A stretch of 48,804 nucleotides of DNA, taken from assembly GCA_963766005.1 (NCBI GenBank), contig CAVXYG010000020.1:1-48804 (forward strand). Reading direction: 5' to 3'. Shown in pieces: positions 23,735 to 31,075 of this stretch. Made by a program: the position numbers and the translations under genes. Every line of letters starts with the position of its first letter. Position 1 is the stretch's first letter. The notes beneath the pieces were generated by a model. That model ran no database searches. It saw nothing but the letters and a program-made list of their open reading frames with translations, and was not told the DNA's origin. The DNA comes from CAVXYG01 sp963766005 (GTDB lineage: Bacteria; Actinomycetota; Actinomycetes; S36-B12; GCA-2699445).

Positions 23735-24220
23735 GTGGTAACGGCACGGGGCTCCGGCTCCGAGGACCCGTTGTCCCTGGTGCTGGCGTCCGGCGACGGC
23801 CTGACCGTGGCCGGGGCGGCTGCCGCCATCGCCTCGACGCCGTCGGAACAGGAGCAGTGGGACTTGAGCGCCGAGGCCACGGCGCATATGGCCGCCGCGA
23901 GAAGCGCCACGCTCGATGCGATGGACGCCTGGGCCGAAGATGTCGGGTCGGTGTCCTCGACACGAGCCGCCAGTGAGCAGTTCCATGCGACGGATCAGGC
24001 GCTCTCTGACATCGACGTGGCCGTCTGCGACGACATAGCGCCATCGGCGTTGGACTACTGGCTCTACGCGACCCTCGAAGCCGAATCCTCCGCCTGCGCC
24101 GCTGAGGCCGTGGCCGACGGCGACTTCGATGCTGCCGAGGATGACCTGTCGCGCACCGCGCTCTACGGCGACGATGTCGGCGAGGCGGGCAGGGCGGTAG
24201 CGGAGGAGATGGGGAAGTAG
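23735..24220 (+). CDS. Cargo: acidic alanine-rich hypothetical protein
   Basis: A 161-residue acidic protein, rich in Ala, Asp and Glu and apparently all helical (AAAAIASTPSEQEQWDLSAEATAHMAAARSATLDAMDAWAED...). No signal peptide, TM segment or catalytic motif is visible. The start is GTG 23735, about 33 nt after the preceding gene. Two central cysteines (VAVCDDI and SSACAAE) may be coincidental. Composition is compatible with a secreted or antitoxin-like small protein, but nothing specific supports either. Confidence 0.45.
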   Translation: MVTARGSGSEDPLSLVLASGDGLTVAGAAAAIASTPSEQEQWDLSAEATAHMAAARSATLDAMDAWAEDVGSVSSTRAASEQFHATDQALSDIDVAVCDDIAPSALDYWLYATLEAESSACAAEAVADGDFDAAEDDLSRTALYGDDVGEAGRAVAEEMGK

Positions 24221-24258
24221 CCGCCGTCGCTTGGAAGCCCGGCTGGACGGCTGTCAGC

Positions 24259-24282
24259 GGTGGCAGTTCTGGTGGCAGTACC
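24259..24282 (+). repeat. Tandem 12-bp arm-type repeats, right end
   Basis: GGTGGCAGTTCT followed by GGTGGCAGTACC, in the same orientation as the pair at 22088-22111. It lies about 90 bp inside the right att repeat. Confidence 0.65.
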
Positions 24283-24372
24283 TGAGGGTTCGTGAGGCTC
24301 CAAGGCACTGGACACCGCCTCGGCCACGCTCAGCGCGAGCCTCCGAGAGCGCCCGAGAGCCGTCGCAGCGAT

Positions 24373-24411
24373 CCGGTAGGTTGCTGGTTCGAATCCAGCC
24401 GCGGGAGCCCC
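24373..24411 (+). repeat. att repeat, distal copy
   Basis: A perfect 39-bp copy of the tRNA-Asn 3' segment (CCGGTAGGTTGC to GGGAGCCCC). The bases upstream (CAGCGAT) are not tRNA-like, so this is not a second tRNA gene but the far boundary of the integrated element. Confidence 0.88.
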
Positions 24412-24502
24412 TTCCGTGATGCTGGAGCCGGTTCGTGTGCGAAACCAGAGCGGCTGTGCCTGTCACGCAGACGCCCGCGCGCACCGTGGTGAACACTAGC
24501 CC

Positions 24503-24508
24503 TACGAT
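24503..24508 (+). promoter_or_regulatory. Putative -10 box of GerW-like gene
   Basis: TACGAT fits TAnnnT and would start transcription a few bases before the GGGAGG ribosome site at 24519-24524. Confidence 0.35.
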
Positions 24509-24530
24509 GCCGATCGCCAGGGAGGTCACG

Positions 24531-24965
24531 ATGTCGGTGAACGAGGAAGCCAGCAGCACGGAATCAGAGGAGCAGTCGGCTGCCATTGCGGCCATCCTGA
24601 AGGGGTCGCTGCGGTTGGGCAAGGACGCATTCGGCCGCAGCCAGATCTTCGGTGAGCCGATCCACAGCGGCGACGTGACCGTGGTGCCCGTGGGGAGCAT
24701 GCGGGGCGGCGCCGGAGGCGGTGCCGGGTCGGGTCCGCTGGACCCCGAATCCGGCAAGGGCTCCAAGGAGGGTGAGCCGACGGGTTCCGGTAGCGGCATC
24801 GGCTGGGGCATGGTCGCCAGAGCCCATGGTGCCATCGTGATCCAGGGCGAGAACGTGCGGTATCTGCCCGCCCTCGATGTCAACCGCATCGTTGTGGCCG
24901 GGGTCGTCGGGCTCGTCGCCACGGTCGTGCTGGCGCCGCGCATCATCCGAGCGGCGAAGCGCTAG
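24531..24965 (+). CDS. GerW/YtfJ-family protein
   Basis: A 144-residue protein with the GerW (sporulation protein YtfJ) layout: FGEPIHSGDVTVVPVGSMRGGAGGGAGSG, a glycine/serine-rich stretch, then VARAHGAIVIQGENVRYLPALDVNR. A C-terminal hydrophobic helix (IVVAGVVGLVATVVLAP) ends in a basic tail. GGGAGG lies 6 nt before ATG 24531. In Bacillus the relative is a spore protein, but the family is widespread in actinobacteria that do not form endospores, so a sporulation role should not be assumed. Confidence 0.8.
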   Translation: MSVNEEASSTESEEQSAAIAAILKGSLRLGKDAFGRSQIFGEPIHSGDVTVVPVGSMRGGAGGGAGSGPLDPESGKGSKEGEPTGSGSGIGWGMVARAHGAIVIQGENVRYLPALDVNRIVVAGVVGLVATVVLAPRIIRAAKR

Positions 24966-25010
24966 GCCGCATCAACGACTCCCGAGCCGCGTCCGCCGCG
25001 GAGGGGAGCA

Positions 25011-25016
25011 TACGGT
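25011..25016 (+). promoter_or_regulatory. Putative -10 box of CAT tRNA
   Basis: TACGGT lies about 30 nt before the mature tRNA 5' end; no standard -35 is visible. Confidence 0.4.
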
Positions 25017-25046
25017 GGTGACCCGGGCCCGGCGCGGGACCACCCC

Positions 25047-25120
25047 GGGGCGGTAGCTCAGTCGGTTAGAGCAGCGGACTCATAATCCGCCAGGCGTGGG
25101 TTCGAGCCCCACCCGCCCCA
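25047..25120 (+). tRNA. tRNA with CAT anticodon (Met; tRNA-Ile2 possible)
   Basis: A 74-nt tRNA. Acceptor GGGGCGG pairs with CCGCCCC, the discriminator is A, and the D-arm is GCTC/GAGC. The anticodon stem-loop CGGA-CTCATAA-TCCG gives anticodon CAT, and the TΨC arm is GTGGG-TTCGAGC-CCCAC. It is not an initiator, since the acceptor is fully paired. Elongator Met and lysidine-modified Ile2 cannot be separated by eye. CCA is not encoded (CC follows). Its 3' half is repeated at 25363-25402. Confidence 0.92.
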
Positions 25121-25126
25121 CCGGCC
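25087..25126 (+). repeat. Direct repeat copy 1: CAT-tRNA 3' half
   Basis: 40 nt from CCGCCAGGCGTGG to CACCGGCC, spanning the tRNA 3' half and 6 nt beyond. It matches 25363-25402 at 37 of 40 positions; the three mismatches are adjacent and fall in the TΨC loop and stem. Confidence 0.8.
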
Positions 25127-25149
25127 GTAGCCGGTTGCGCCGCAACGGA

Positions 25150-25362
25150 ACTCGCCGCCGCTGGTCTCAGGAGCGGTCGCCAGCCACGCCGAAGCTGCCC
25201 GCGGCGCGTGGGGGGTCAGCCGTTGTACGAGGACGGAGACCACCACGACGAGGAACACGACGTTGACGACGTTCCGGGCAGCACGGGGTCCGTCGGTCGC
25301 GGGGAAGTTGGCCAGCACGATGAGCACCGCCCTCTTCAGCCCTGTCCCGGGCGGCCCATCAC
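25150..25362 (-). pseudogene. NhaP-type cation/proton antiporter, C-terminal fragment
   Basis: On the minus strand the frame reads GLKRAVLIVLANFPATDG, then VVNVVFLVVVVSVLVQ and a short tail. This matches the late TM segments of CPA1/NhaP2 antiporters (typical GLRGAVPIVLA and NVVFFVVLVSLLLQ blocks). All N-terminal TM segments are missing: homology starts about where the degenerate tRNA repeat at 25363-25402 ends. It is a gene stub left by an integration or deletion event, not a functional transporter. Confidence 0.65.
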
Positions 25363-25402
25363 CCGCCAGGCGTGGGTTCGACTGCCACCCGCCCCACCGG
25401 CC
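25363..25402 (+). repeat. Direct repeat copy 2: degenerate tRNA 3' half
   Basis: Matches 37 of 40 bases of the CAT-tRNA 3' half. Weaker similarity continues back into the anticodon loop (CCCATCACCCGCC against CTCATAATCCGCC). It cannot fold as a tRNA. It marks the far edge of a second, older tRNA-targeted insertion or rearrangement. Confidence 0.78.
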
Positions 25403-25406
25403 GGCA

Positions 25407-27191
25407 CTAGTCCGACAACTGCTCCGCGGTCACCGTGAACTCGTAGCCGACGATCTCGCTGTCCGTGAAGTCGCGGCCGGACAGGACCACCTCGACGGCG
25501 TCTCCGGTGTCGGTGATGGTCAGCAGCCCGAACTGCCCCGGGCCTGCCTGGGCCCCCTGCGAGTACGGCCCGCCCTTGACACTGCCGTTGCGGTCCAGGG
25601 CAGCGGCCTGGAAGACGGGAAAGCCGCCGCTCTGCGCGGCGCTGAAATCGCTGTGCGTCCCGTTGTCGATGGCCACCATGTGGGCGTCGCCGGCCAGCAT
25701 CACCATTTGGTCGGCGAGGCCGAGATCGGCGATACGGTCGGCGAGAGCCCGGCGTGCCGTGTCGTAGCCCATCCAGCTGTCCGCGCCGACCTCGGCGGGA
25801 CCGATCCACGGCACCGAGGACACGAGCACGACGAACTGGTCGTTGTCGGCCGCCTGCTGCAACTCCTGCGCCACCCAGGTCTCCTGCGCCTTGCCGAGCA
25901 TGGTCTTGTCCACCGTGTCGGGAACCGTCTTGGGCGATCGCGCCGACCTGGTGTCCAGGACGATCACGCGGGTCCTGCCGACGGTGAAGGCATGGTAGAT
26001 GGGCTGCTCGCCGGCGCCTGCTGCCAGTGGATAGTGCGGGAACGATTCGCGGTAGACCGTCTGCGCAGCAGGGCGGCTGTTGGAGGTGGAGTCGGCATCG
26101 TTGGGGCCGTAGTCGTGGTCGTCCCAGATATAGTCCATGGCCGTGCTGCGCACCAGTGTCGACAGCGCCGGAGTGCTCAACTGCGTGGCATACATGTCCC
26201 GAAACGCCTCGCGGTCGTTGTCGGCGATGTCGGTATAGGACAGGTCGCCGGTGAGCAGCACCAGATCCGCCTCGAGTGATCGCATGGTGTCCAATACCGC
26301 TGCGTTGGAGCCGATCCGCAGGCACGAGCCGAAGGCGATCGAGAAGCGCTGCTGGCCCTCGGCGAAGGTGGTGAAGCGGCCGGCTCGCTCGGTGGCGGCC
26401 GCTCCGTCGACCTCGACCGAGTAGTGGTACGTCGTGGCGGGCCGCAGCTGCGCAGCCTCGAACCGGTACGTGGCAGTGCCGGGCTCGCCCTGGGCGGCGG
26501 GTTCCAGCCGCGCGGCATCGGCGAGGCTGGCGTCCTCTCCGATGAGCAGCGCCACCCGCGAGCCATCCTCGTCGATGCGAGCGTTGATGACGGCGCTGTC
26601 TGTCGTCACGCCCCCTGACCAGGCCCACAGGACCGGGGACGGTTCGAGGTCCGGCAGATCGCTCTGCTCGGTGAACGGGCCGTAGGCGACCTCGTGGACC
26701 CAGAGGGTGGCCCCGGCGACGCCGATGAACACCACGCCGAACAGCACGGCCACGCGCCGGGCACGGGGGCGCGGTCGGTCCCGCTGCCACAGCAGCCAGT
26801 AGAGGATCGCCGGGCCGGCGAACAGCGCCAGGACGCCCCAGGAGATGCGCGAATCGGGATCGTTGTAGGAGGCCAGGGTCGCGATCACCGTGCCGCCCAC
26901 CGTGATCGCGAAGGCGCCCTGGATTTCCCACCGCCAGGTCAGCACGTGCCCGATCGCCATCACGACCACGGCGACCAGCGCCGCGATCGTCTCCCAGTAG
27001 GCGAAGGCGCCCACGACCGGCGGGCCGGCGAAGATGGCGTAGGCCAGGATGCCCACGATGACGACCTCCACCCATACCCGCGCCACCCATCGCAGCGTTG
27101 TGGCCCGGGCGTCGGAGATCGTGATCGCGGAACGGTTGTCCGTCGCACCCAGGCCCGCCTCGGGATCCGGGTGCGTCGTCGATGCGTCCAC
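25407..27191 (-). CDS. PhoD-like metallophosphatase with N-terminal TM domain
   Basis: A 594-residue protein. Four to five TM segments lie within the first ~150 residues (WVEVVIVGILAYAIFAG, ALVAVVVMAIGHV, GAFAITVGGTVIATLA, GVLALFAGPAILYWLLW, VAVLFGVVFIGVAGATL). A fibronectin-like N-terminal PhoD domain follows (SPVLWAWSGGVTTDSAVINARI), then the calcineurin-like core. The core has FGSCLRIGSNAA, LLTGDLSYTDI, YIWDDHDYGPNDAD and LAGDAHMVAIDNG, whose Asp/His residues bind metal. GGAGG precedes GTG 27191 by 6 nt. The family hydrolyses phosphodiesters or monoesters outside the cell; the substrate is unknown. The TM-domain fusion is unlike secreted Tat-exported PhoD. Confidence 0.88.
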   Translation of the reverse strand: MDASTTHPDPEAGLGATDNRSAITISDARATTLRWVARVWVEVVIVGILAYAIFAGPPVVGAFAYWETIAALVAVVVMAIGHVLTWRWEIQGAFAITVGGTVIATLASYNDPDSRISWGVLALFAGPAILYWLLWQRDRPRPRARRVAVLFGVVFIGVAGATLWVHEVAYGPFTEQSDLPDLEPSPVLWAWSGGVTTDSAVINARIDEDGSRVALLIGEDASLADAARLEPAAQGEPGTATYRFEAAQLRPATTYHYSVEVDGAAATERAGRFTTFAEGQQRFSIAFGSCLRIGSNAAVLDTMRSLEADLVLLTGDLSYTDIADNDREAFRDMYATQLSTPALSTLVRSTAMDYIWDDHDYGPNDADSTSNSRPAAQTVYRESFPHYPLAAGAGEQPIYHAFTVGRTRVIVLDTRSARSPKTVPDTVDKTMLGKAQETWVAQELQQAADNDQFVVLVSSVPWIGPAEVGADSWMGYDTARRALADRIADLGLADQMVMLAGDAHMVAIDNGTHSDFSAAQSGGFPVFQAAALDRNGSVKGGPYSQGAQAGPGQFGLLTITDTGDAVEVVLSGRDFTDSEIVGYEFTVTAEQLSD

Positions 27192-27389
27192 TGGAGGCCT
27201 CCGCGATCCAGTGCAGCGCAGCGGCCAGCAGGCTCGGAAGGGCCCAAGGTCCCGCCGATGCGGCCGTTCGGGGGAGGCCCGGGACAGTGCCGCGCCAAGG
27301 ATCCGCTCGCGCGAGGCGGTGCGACCCACCGTCGAGGTTGTGTCTGTGTCAAGATCGGAAGAGGATCGCAGGAGCACCCGGGAGGCGTC

Positions 27390-27647
27390 ATGAGCGAGCC
27401 CACACCGAAGAAGGACGGCGCTGCGGCGGCGTCCAGGGGGACGAGCCTGTCGCCGAAGTCGATCATCGCGCTGGTCGTCGGAGCGGCAGCGCTGATCTTC
27501 GTCTTCAGCAACACCGCCGAGATCCAGTTGCGATTTCTCTGGATCGAGTTGAGCGCACCGGGCTGGGTACTGCTGCTGACGCTGTTCGCGGGCGGGCTGG
27601 CGGTCGGGTTCTTCCTGGGTCGCAACCGGTACAAGCACAAGGACTGA
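27390..27647 (+). CDS. LapA-domain (DUF1049) small membrane protein
   Basis: An 85-residue protein with two TM helices (SIIALVVGAAALIFVFSNTAEIQLRFLW and GWVLLLTLFAGGLAVGFFLG) and a basic end (RNRYKHKD). The FSNTAEIQLRFLWIELSAP hinge is typical of the lipopolysaccharide-assembly LapA domain, found also in actinobacteria without LPS. GGGAGG is 4 nt before ATG 27390. It is divergent from the PhoD gene. Role in this organism unknown. Confidence 0.82.
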   Translation: MSEPTPKKDGAAAASRGTSLSPKSIIALVVGAAALIFVFSNTAEIQLRFLWIELSAPGWVLLLTLFAGGLAVGFFLGRNRYKHKD

Positions 27648-27690
27648 CCACGGGACGCCCCTCGGGTCCAGTGGCGGCGTGGGCAGTCCG

Positions 27691-27696
27691 TACCGT
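27691..27696 (+). promoter_or_regulatory. Putative -10 box of hydrolase gene
   Basis: TACCGT fits TAnnnT, about 55 nt before the GTG start; no -35 box identified. Confidence 0.33.
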
Positions 27697-27750
27697 AGGA
27701 CTGCGCCCGCCCACCGGCCCAGGGCGTCGACGCGAGGAGGTGGCGGTCCG

Positions 27751-28746
27751 GTGTCGGTGATCCGAGAACCGCGTCTGCAGTCGGTGACGATCCACGGTCA
27801 CCGGCGTGCCTACGTGATGGCGGGGGAGGGCCCCGCGATCCTCCTGCTGCACGGTGTCGGGATGGACCACTGCTCCTGGCTGCCGGTCATCGAGCGGTTG
27901 GCGCCCCACTACACGGTCATCGCGCCGGACCTGCTCGGCCACGGCCGCTCGGACAAGCCTCGTGCGGATTACAGCATCGCCGGCTACGCCAACGCTATGC
28001 GCGACCTGCTCGCTGTGCTCGGCGTCGGCAGTGTCACCGCTGTCGGCCACAGCCTCGGCGGCGGTATCGCGATGCAGTTCGCCTACCAGTTCCCCCAGAT
28101 GACCGAGCGCCTGGTCCTCGTCGCCGCGGGCGGCTTCGGGCGTAGCGTGAACCCGTTGATCCGGTACTTCACGCTCCCTGGATCCGGGGTGGCGCTGCGA
28201 CTGCTCGGCCTGGACCCGGTGAGACGTCCGCTGGTCGAACTGATCAACGCGGTGGGTTCCACCGGCCTTCCGATGACCCAGGACCTGCACGCCTTGGCCG
28301 AGGCGTACGACGACCTGGCCGACCCCGCGGCTCAGAGGGCCTTCCTGCACGTGCTGCGGGCCGCGGTGGACTGGCGCGGGCAGGTCATCACCTCGCTGGA
28401 CCGCGCCTACCTCGCGGAGCACATGCCCAGCATGGTCGTCTGGGGGGAGCGCGACCTCGTCATCCCGGTGAAGCACGCCCGTGCGGCCCACGCAGTGCTT
28501 CCGGGATCTCGGCTGGAGATCTTCCCGGATTCGGGTCACGTGCCGCACGAGGACGACCCGGACCTCTTCGCAGAGGTCCTCGCAGACTTCATCGAGTCGG
28601 CGCCGCGGTCTACTCACCACCCGGGCATGTGGCGCCAGGCGCTGCTGCGCGGGCCGCGACCGAGGCAGCAGCGCCGGAGCCTGCGCGTGGTCGGCGGGTC
28701 GGAGGCCCCGACCCAGTCCGACACCGGACCTCTCGTCGCGACCTGA
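27751..28746 (+). CDS. Alpha/beta-fold hydrolase
   Basis: A 331-residue serine hydrolase of the alpha/beta fold. The oxyanion-hole region is ILLLHGVGMDH, the nucleophile elbow VGHSLGGG, the acid probably the Asp in VVWGERDLVIPV, and the His in DSGHVPHEDDP. APDLLGHGRSDKP is also typical. The core ends by about residue 285; the last ~45 residues are basic and low-complexity. The start is GTG 27751, with GGAGG about 10 nt upstream; GTG 27757 is possible. Substrate not predictable. Confidence 0.88.
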   Translation: MSVIREPRLQSVTIHGHRRAYVMAGEGPAILLLHGVGMDHCSWLPVIERLAPHYTVIAPDLLGHGRSDKPRADYSIAGYANAMRDLLAVLGVGSVTAVGHSLGGGIAMQFAYQFPQMTERLVLVAAGGFGRSVNPLIRYFTLPGSGVALRLLGLDPVRRPLVELINAVGSTGLPMTQDLHALAEAYDDLADPAAQRAFLHVLRAAVDWRGQVITSLDRAYLAEHMPSMVVWGERDLVIPVKHARAAHAVLPGSRLEIFPDSGHVPHEDDPDLFAEVLADFIESAPRSTHHPGMWRQALLRGPRPRQQRRSLRVVGGSEAPTQSDTGPLVAT

Positions 28747-28791
28747 CCGTCGAGCGCGGGCGCTCCCATCGCGCCAGGGCTGCCGCGATGC

Positions 28792-29097
28792 TCACGCCCC
28801 GGGCGGTAGTTCTTCCTCGCCCCACGCCTCGTCGAGGTGCTCCGCGTGGACCTCGGCCCGCGAATGGGCGACCTCGATCGGAGCCTTGGACACCCAAAGG
28901 AAGAAGCCACCGGACAGCGCCAGCATCGCCAGGCCGGTCCACAGGCTGATGTTGATGTCGGCGGCCTGGGCGACCTCGGCGTCGTCGGCGGTCACCCCGG
29001 CGAAGGTCACCAGGACACCGAAGATGAGGAAGAGCAGGGCGATCGCGAAGCGCAGATCGAGCAGCCGCGAGGGTTTGTGCTCCTTGGCCTGAGTCAT
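28792..29097 (-). CDS. Small two-TM partner of the symporter
   Basis: A 101-residue membrane protein with TM segments at about residues 15-34 (LRFAIALLFLIFGVLVTFAG) and 50-70 (ISLWTGLAMLALSGGFFLWV). An acidic C-terminal tail ends EEELPPGA. ATG 29097 is 11 nt after the symporter stop, so the two form one operon. The arrangement resembles actinobacterial sodium:solute symporters that carry a small accessory membrane gene; an accessory role is inference. Confidence 0.72.
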   Translation of the reverse strand: MTQAKEHKPSRLLDLRFAIALLFLIFGVLVTFAGVTADDAEVAQAADINISLWTGLAMLALSGGFFLWVSKAPIEVAHSRAEVHAEHLDEAWGEEELPPGA

Positions 29098-29108
29098 TGC
29101 GTCTCCCA

Positions 29109-30818
29109 TCACCAGAACACGAACAGCAGATACATGGACATGGCCAGGAGGATGGCGGCGGCGCCCAGGAAGGAAGGCGACTGGTACCAGGACACTTCCT
29201 CCACATCCGAAGCATCCCGTATCTCCAGCCCCTTGACCAGGCCGACGAGTTCGCGATCCGGCCTGGGGGCGGTGTGCCTCGAGACCGCGACCGTGACCCA
29301 CAAGTCGACGGCGCCGGCGACGATGCCCATCCACATGGCCTGATGGAACGAGCTGCGGAAGAAGTCGTCGTTGAGCGCGCCGAAGACCCACACCGCGCCG
29401 GCGCCGGACGTGCCGGCGACCAGGCCCCAGAAGCCGCCCCAGGGGCTCGTCCGGCGCCAGAACATCCCAAGGATGAACGTGACGAACACCGGAGCCTGGA
29501 AGAACGAGAAGAGCGTCTGCAGGTACTCGTTGATGTTGTTGAACTGCGCGGCGATGAACGCGGTACCGATTCCTACCAGCACGCCGACCACCGTGATGAT
29601 GCGGCCGAAGTTCAGGTAGTAGTGGTCCGGCCGGTCCTTGGCGACGTAGCCCTGCCAGATGTCGTAGGTCATGACGGCGTTGAACGACGACACGTTGGCC
29701 GCCATACCGGCCATGAACGCCGCGATGAGGCCGGTCACCGCGACCCCGAGCACGCCGGTGGGCAGCAGTTCGCCCATGAGCAACGGGATGGCGTTGGTGT
29801 ACGTCAGGTTCGGGTTCTCCGCTACCGCCTCGGCCTGCCCGAGCTCGGGGATCAGCAGGGCGGCGATGATGCCCGGAAGGATCACGATGAAGGGGATGAA
29901 GATCTTCGGGAAGGCTCCGATGATCGGGGCCCGCCGTGCCGCGTTCAGGTTGCGGGCGCTCATCGCCCGCTGGACCTCGGCGAAGTTGGTCGTCCAATAG
30001 CCGAAGGAGAGGATGAACGCCTGGCCCAGGATGATGCCGACCCAGTCGCCGATCGGATTGGGCACGCCGTCTGGCGTCAGACCCGTGCCGGACCAGGGCT
30101 CGCGCCAGTAGTCGGGGTAGTCGGACAGCCGGTTCATCACCTCGGCGGGACCCCCCACGGCGGCGATGGCCACGATGGTCAACGGCACCAGCCCGGCGAT
30201 AATCACGAAGAACTGCATCACCTCGTTGTAGACGGCCCCGGTGAGGCCGCCGACGAGGATGTACATCAGCACGAAGACCGCGGCCACCAGGATCGACTGG
30301 AACAGCGACCAGCCCAGCAGGGCCCGCAGCACGATGGCGAGGCTGTAGAGGTTGACGCCGGCGATGAGGATGGCCGACAGCGCGAACGTGCTCGCGTTCA
30401 GCACGTGCGTGGGGTTGTTGTACCGGGCCTTCAGGTACTCCGGCACCGACCGCACCTTCGAGCCGTAGTAGAAGGGCATCATCACCACGCCGAGGAACAC
30501 CATCGCCGGAATCGCGCCGATCCAGTAGTAGTGCACCGACGCCCATCCGTACTGGGCGCCGTTGGCTGCGAAGCCCAGAATCTCGATGGCGCCGAGGTTC
30601 GCGGCGACGAAGGCCAGGCCGGCGATCCAGGCGGGCAGCGCGCGACCTGCCTGCAGGAAGTCCGAGGAGGACTTCACCGAGCGGCGCACGGCCGCCCCGA
30701 TGGCCAGGACGAAGACGAAGTAGGTGATCAGCAGCGCATAGTCCAGGAAGCCCATGTCGAGCAGCACGTCGGACTCGCTGCCCGCCATGGGCAGCCCTGC
30801 CAGCGCGTGTACGGGCAT
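29109..30818 (-). CDS. Sodium:solute symporter (SSS family)
   Basis: A 569-residue transporter with about 13-14 TM helices. SSS-family features include SSSDFLQAGRALPAWIAGLAFVAANLGAIEI at the start of the core, ARYNNPTHVLNA, VGGLTGAVYNEVMQFF and the late GFWGLVAGTSGAGAVWVFGAL. GGGAAGGATCACC precedes ATG 30818. Similarity is nearest to the sugar-type (SGLT-like) branch, judged only by the overall pattern. The small two-TM gene follows. Substrate unknown; a candidate LacI-type operator lies upstream. Confidence 0.88.
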   Translation of the reverse strand: MPVHALAGLPMAGSESDVLLDMGFLDYALLITYFVFVLAIGAAVRRSVKSSSDFLQAGRALPAWIAGLAFVAANLGAIEILGFAANGAQYGWASVHYYWIGAIPAMVFLGVVMMPFYYGSKVRSVPEYLKARYNNPTHVLNASTFALSAILIAGVNLYSLAIVLRALLGWSLFQSILVAAVFVLMYILVGGLTGAVYNEVMQFFVIIAGLVPLTIVAIAAVGGPAEVMNRLSDYPDYWREPWSGTGLTPDGVPNPIGDWVGIILGQAFILSFGYWTTNFAEVQRAMSARNLNAARRAPIIGAFPKIFIPFIVILPGIIAALLIPELGQAEAVAENPNLTYTNAIPLLMGELLPTGVLGVAVTGLIAAFMAGMAANVSSFNAVMTYDIWQGYVAKDRPDHYYLNFGRIITVVGVLVGIGTAFIAAQFNNINEYLQTLFSFFQAPVFVTFILGMFWRRTSPWGGFWGLVAGTSGAGAVWVFGALNDDFFRSSFHQAMWMGIVAGAVDLWVTVAVSRHTAPRPDRELVGLVKGLEIRDASDVEEVSWYQSPSFLGAAAILLAMSMYLLFVFW

Positions 30819-30911
30819 GGTGATCCTTCCCTGATCCCGTTGGCGATCATGGCAGCCAAGTTCCGGCATGTCCGGAGAACGAGCCGCGTGCCAACACATA
30901 TCTGGTATCGC

Positions 30912-30925
30912 TGCAACCGTTTCGT
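30912..30925. promoter_or_regulatory. Candidate LacI-family operator
   Basis: TGCAACCGTTTCGT in the 257-bp divergent region matches the general LacI-family pattern (GnAAnCGnTTnC) at all but one position. It could regulate the symporter, the carboxylase cluster, or neither. No LacI gene is in the window. Confidence 0.25.
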
Positions 30926-31018
30926 CCCGAATGCCAAGGAATGCCCCGTTCTGCAGGAGTGCCGCTCGTCGTCCCGGCGCGCCGATCGCCCGCTGCTCGG
31001 ACCGCGGGGCGCACTGGC

Positions 31019-31024
31019 TACGGT
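31019..31024 (+). promoter_or_regulatory. Putative -10 box of the leucine-catabolism cluster
   Basis: TACGGT lies about 52 nt before the GTG start of the carboxyltransferase gene; no obvious -35. Confidence 0.38.
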
Positions 31025-31075
31025 GTCTGTTGCAGGGGCCGGGACCGCGGTGCCTCTCGAGCGAGCGGAGGCATC

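Larger units (their letters stand above)
21994..24411 (+). mobile_element. Degenerate tRNA-Asn-integrated element
   Basis: A 2.4-kb segment bounded by perfect 39-bp att repeats. Just inside each end is a tandem pair of 12-bp GGTGGCAGTTnn repeats (22088-22111 and 24259-24282), resembling integrase arm-type sites. Next to the tRNA side is the 3' end of a tyrosine integrase gene on the minus strand, then a Tn3-family transposase fragment, then three unknown cargo genes. No complete integrase, replication or transfer gene remains. The element therefore looks immobile by itself, though its sites could still be recognised by an integrase supplied in trans. Confidence 0.82.

Noticed and set aside
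25058..25327. Minus-strand frame ending in GWGSNPRLADYESAALTD
   Set aside because: This tail is the antisense translation of a tRNA, a common mis-annotation; only the upstream antiporter-like part is kept, as a pseudogene.
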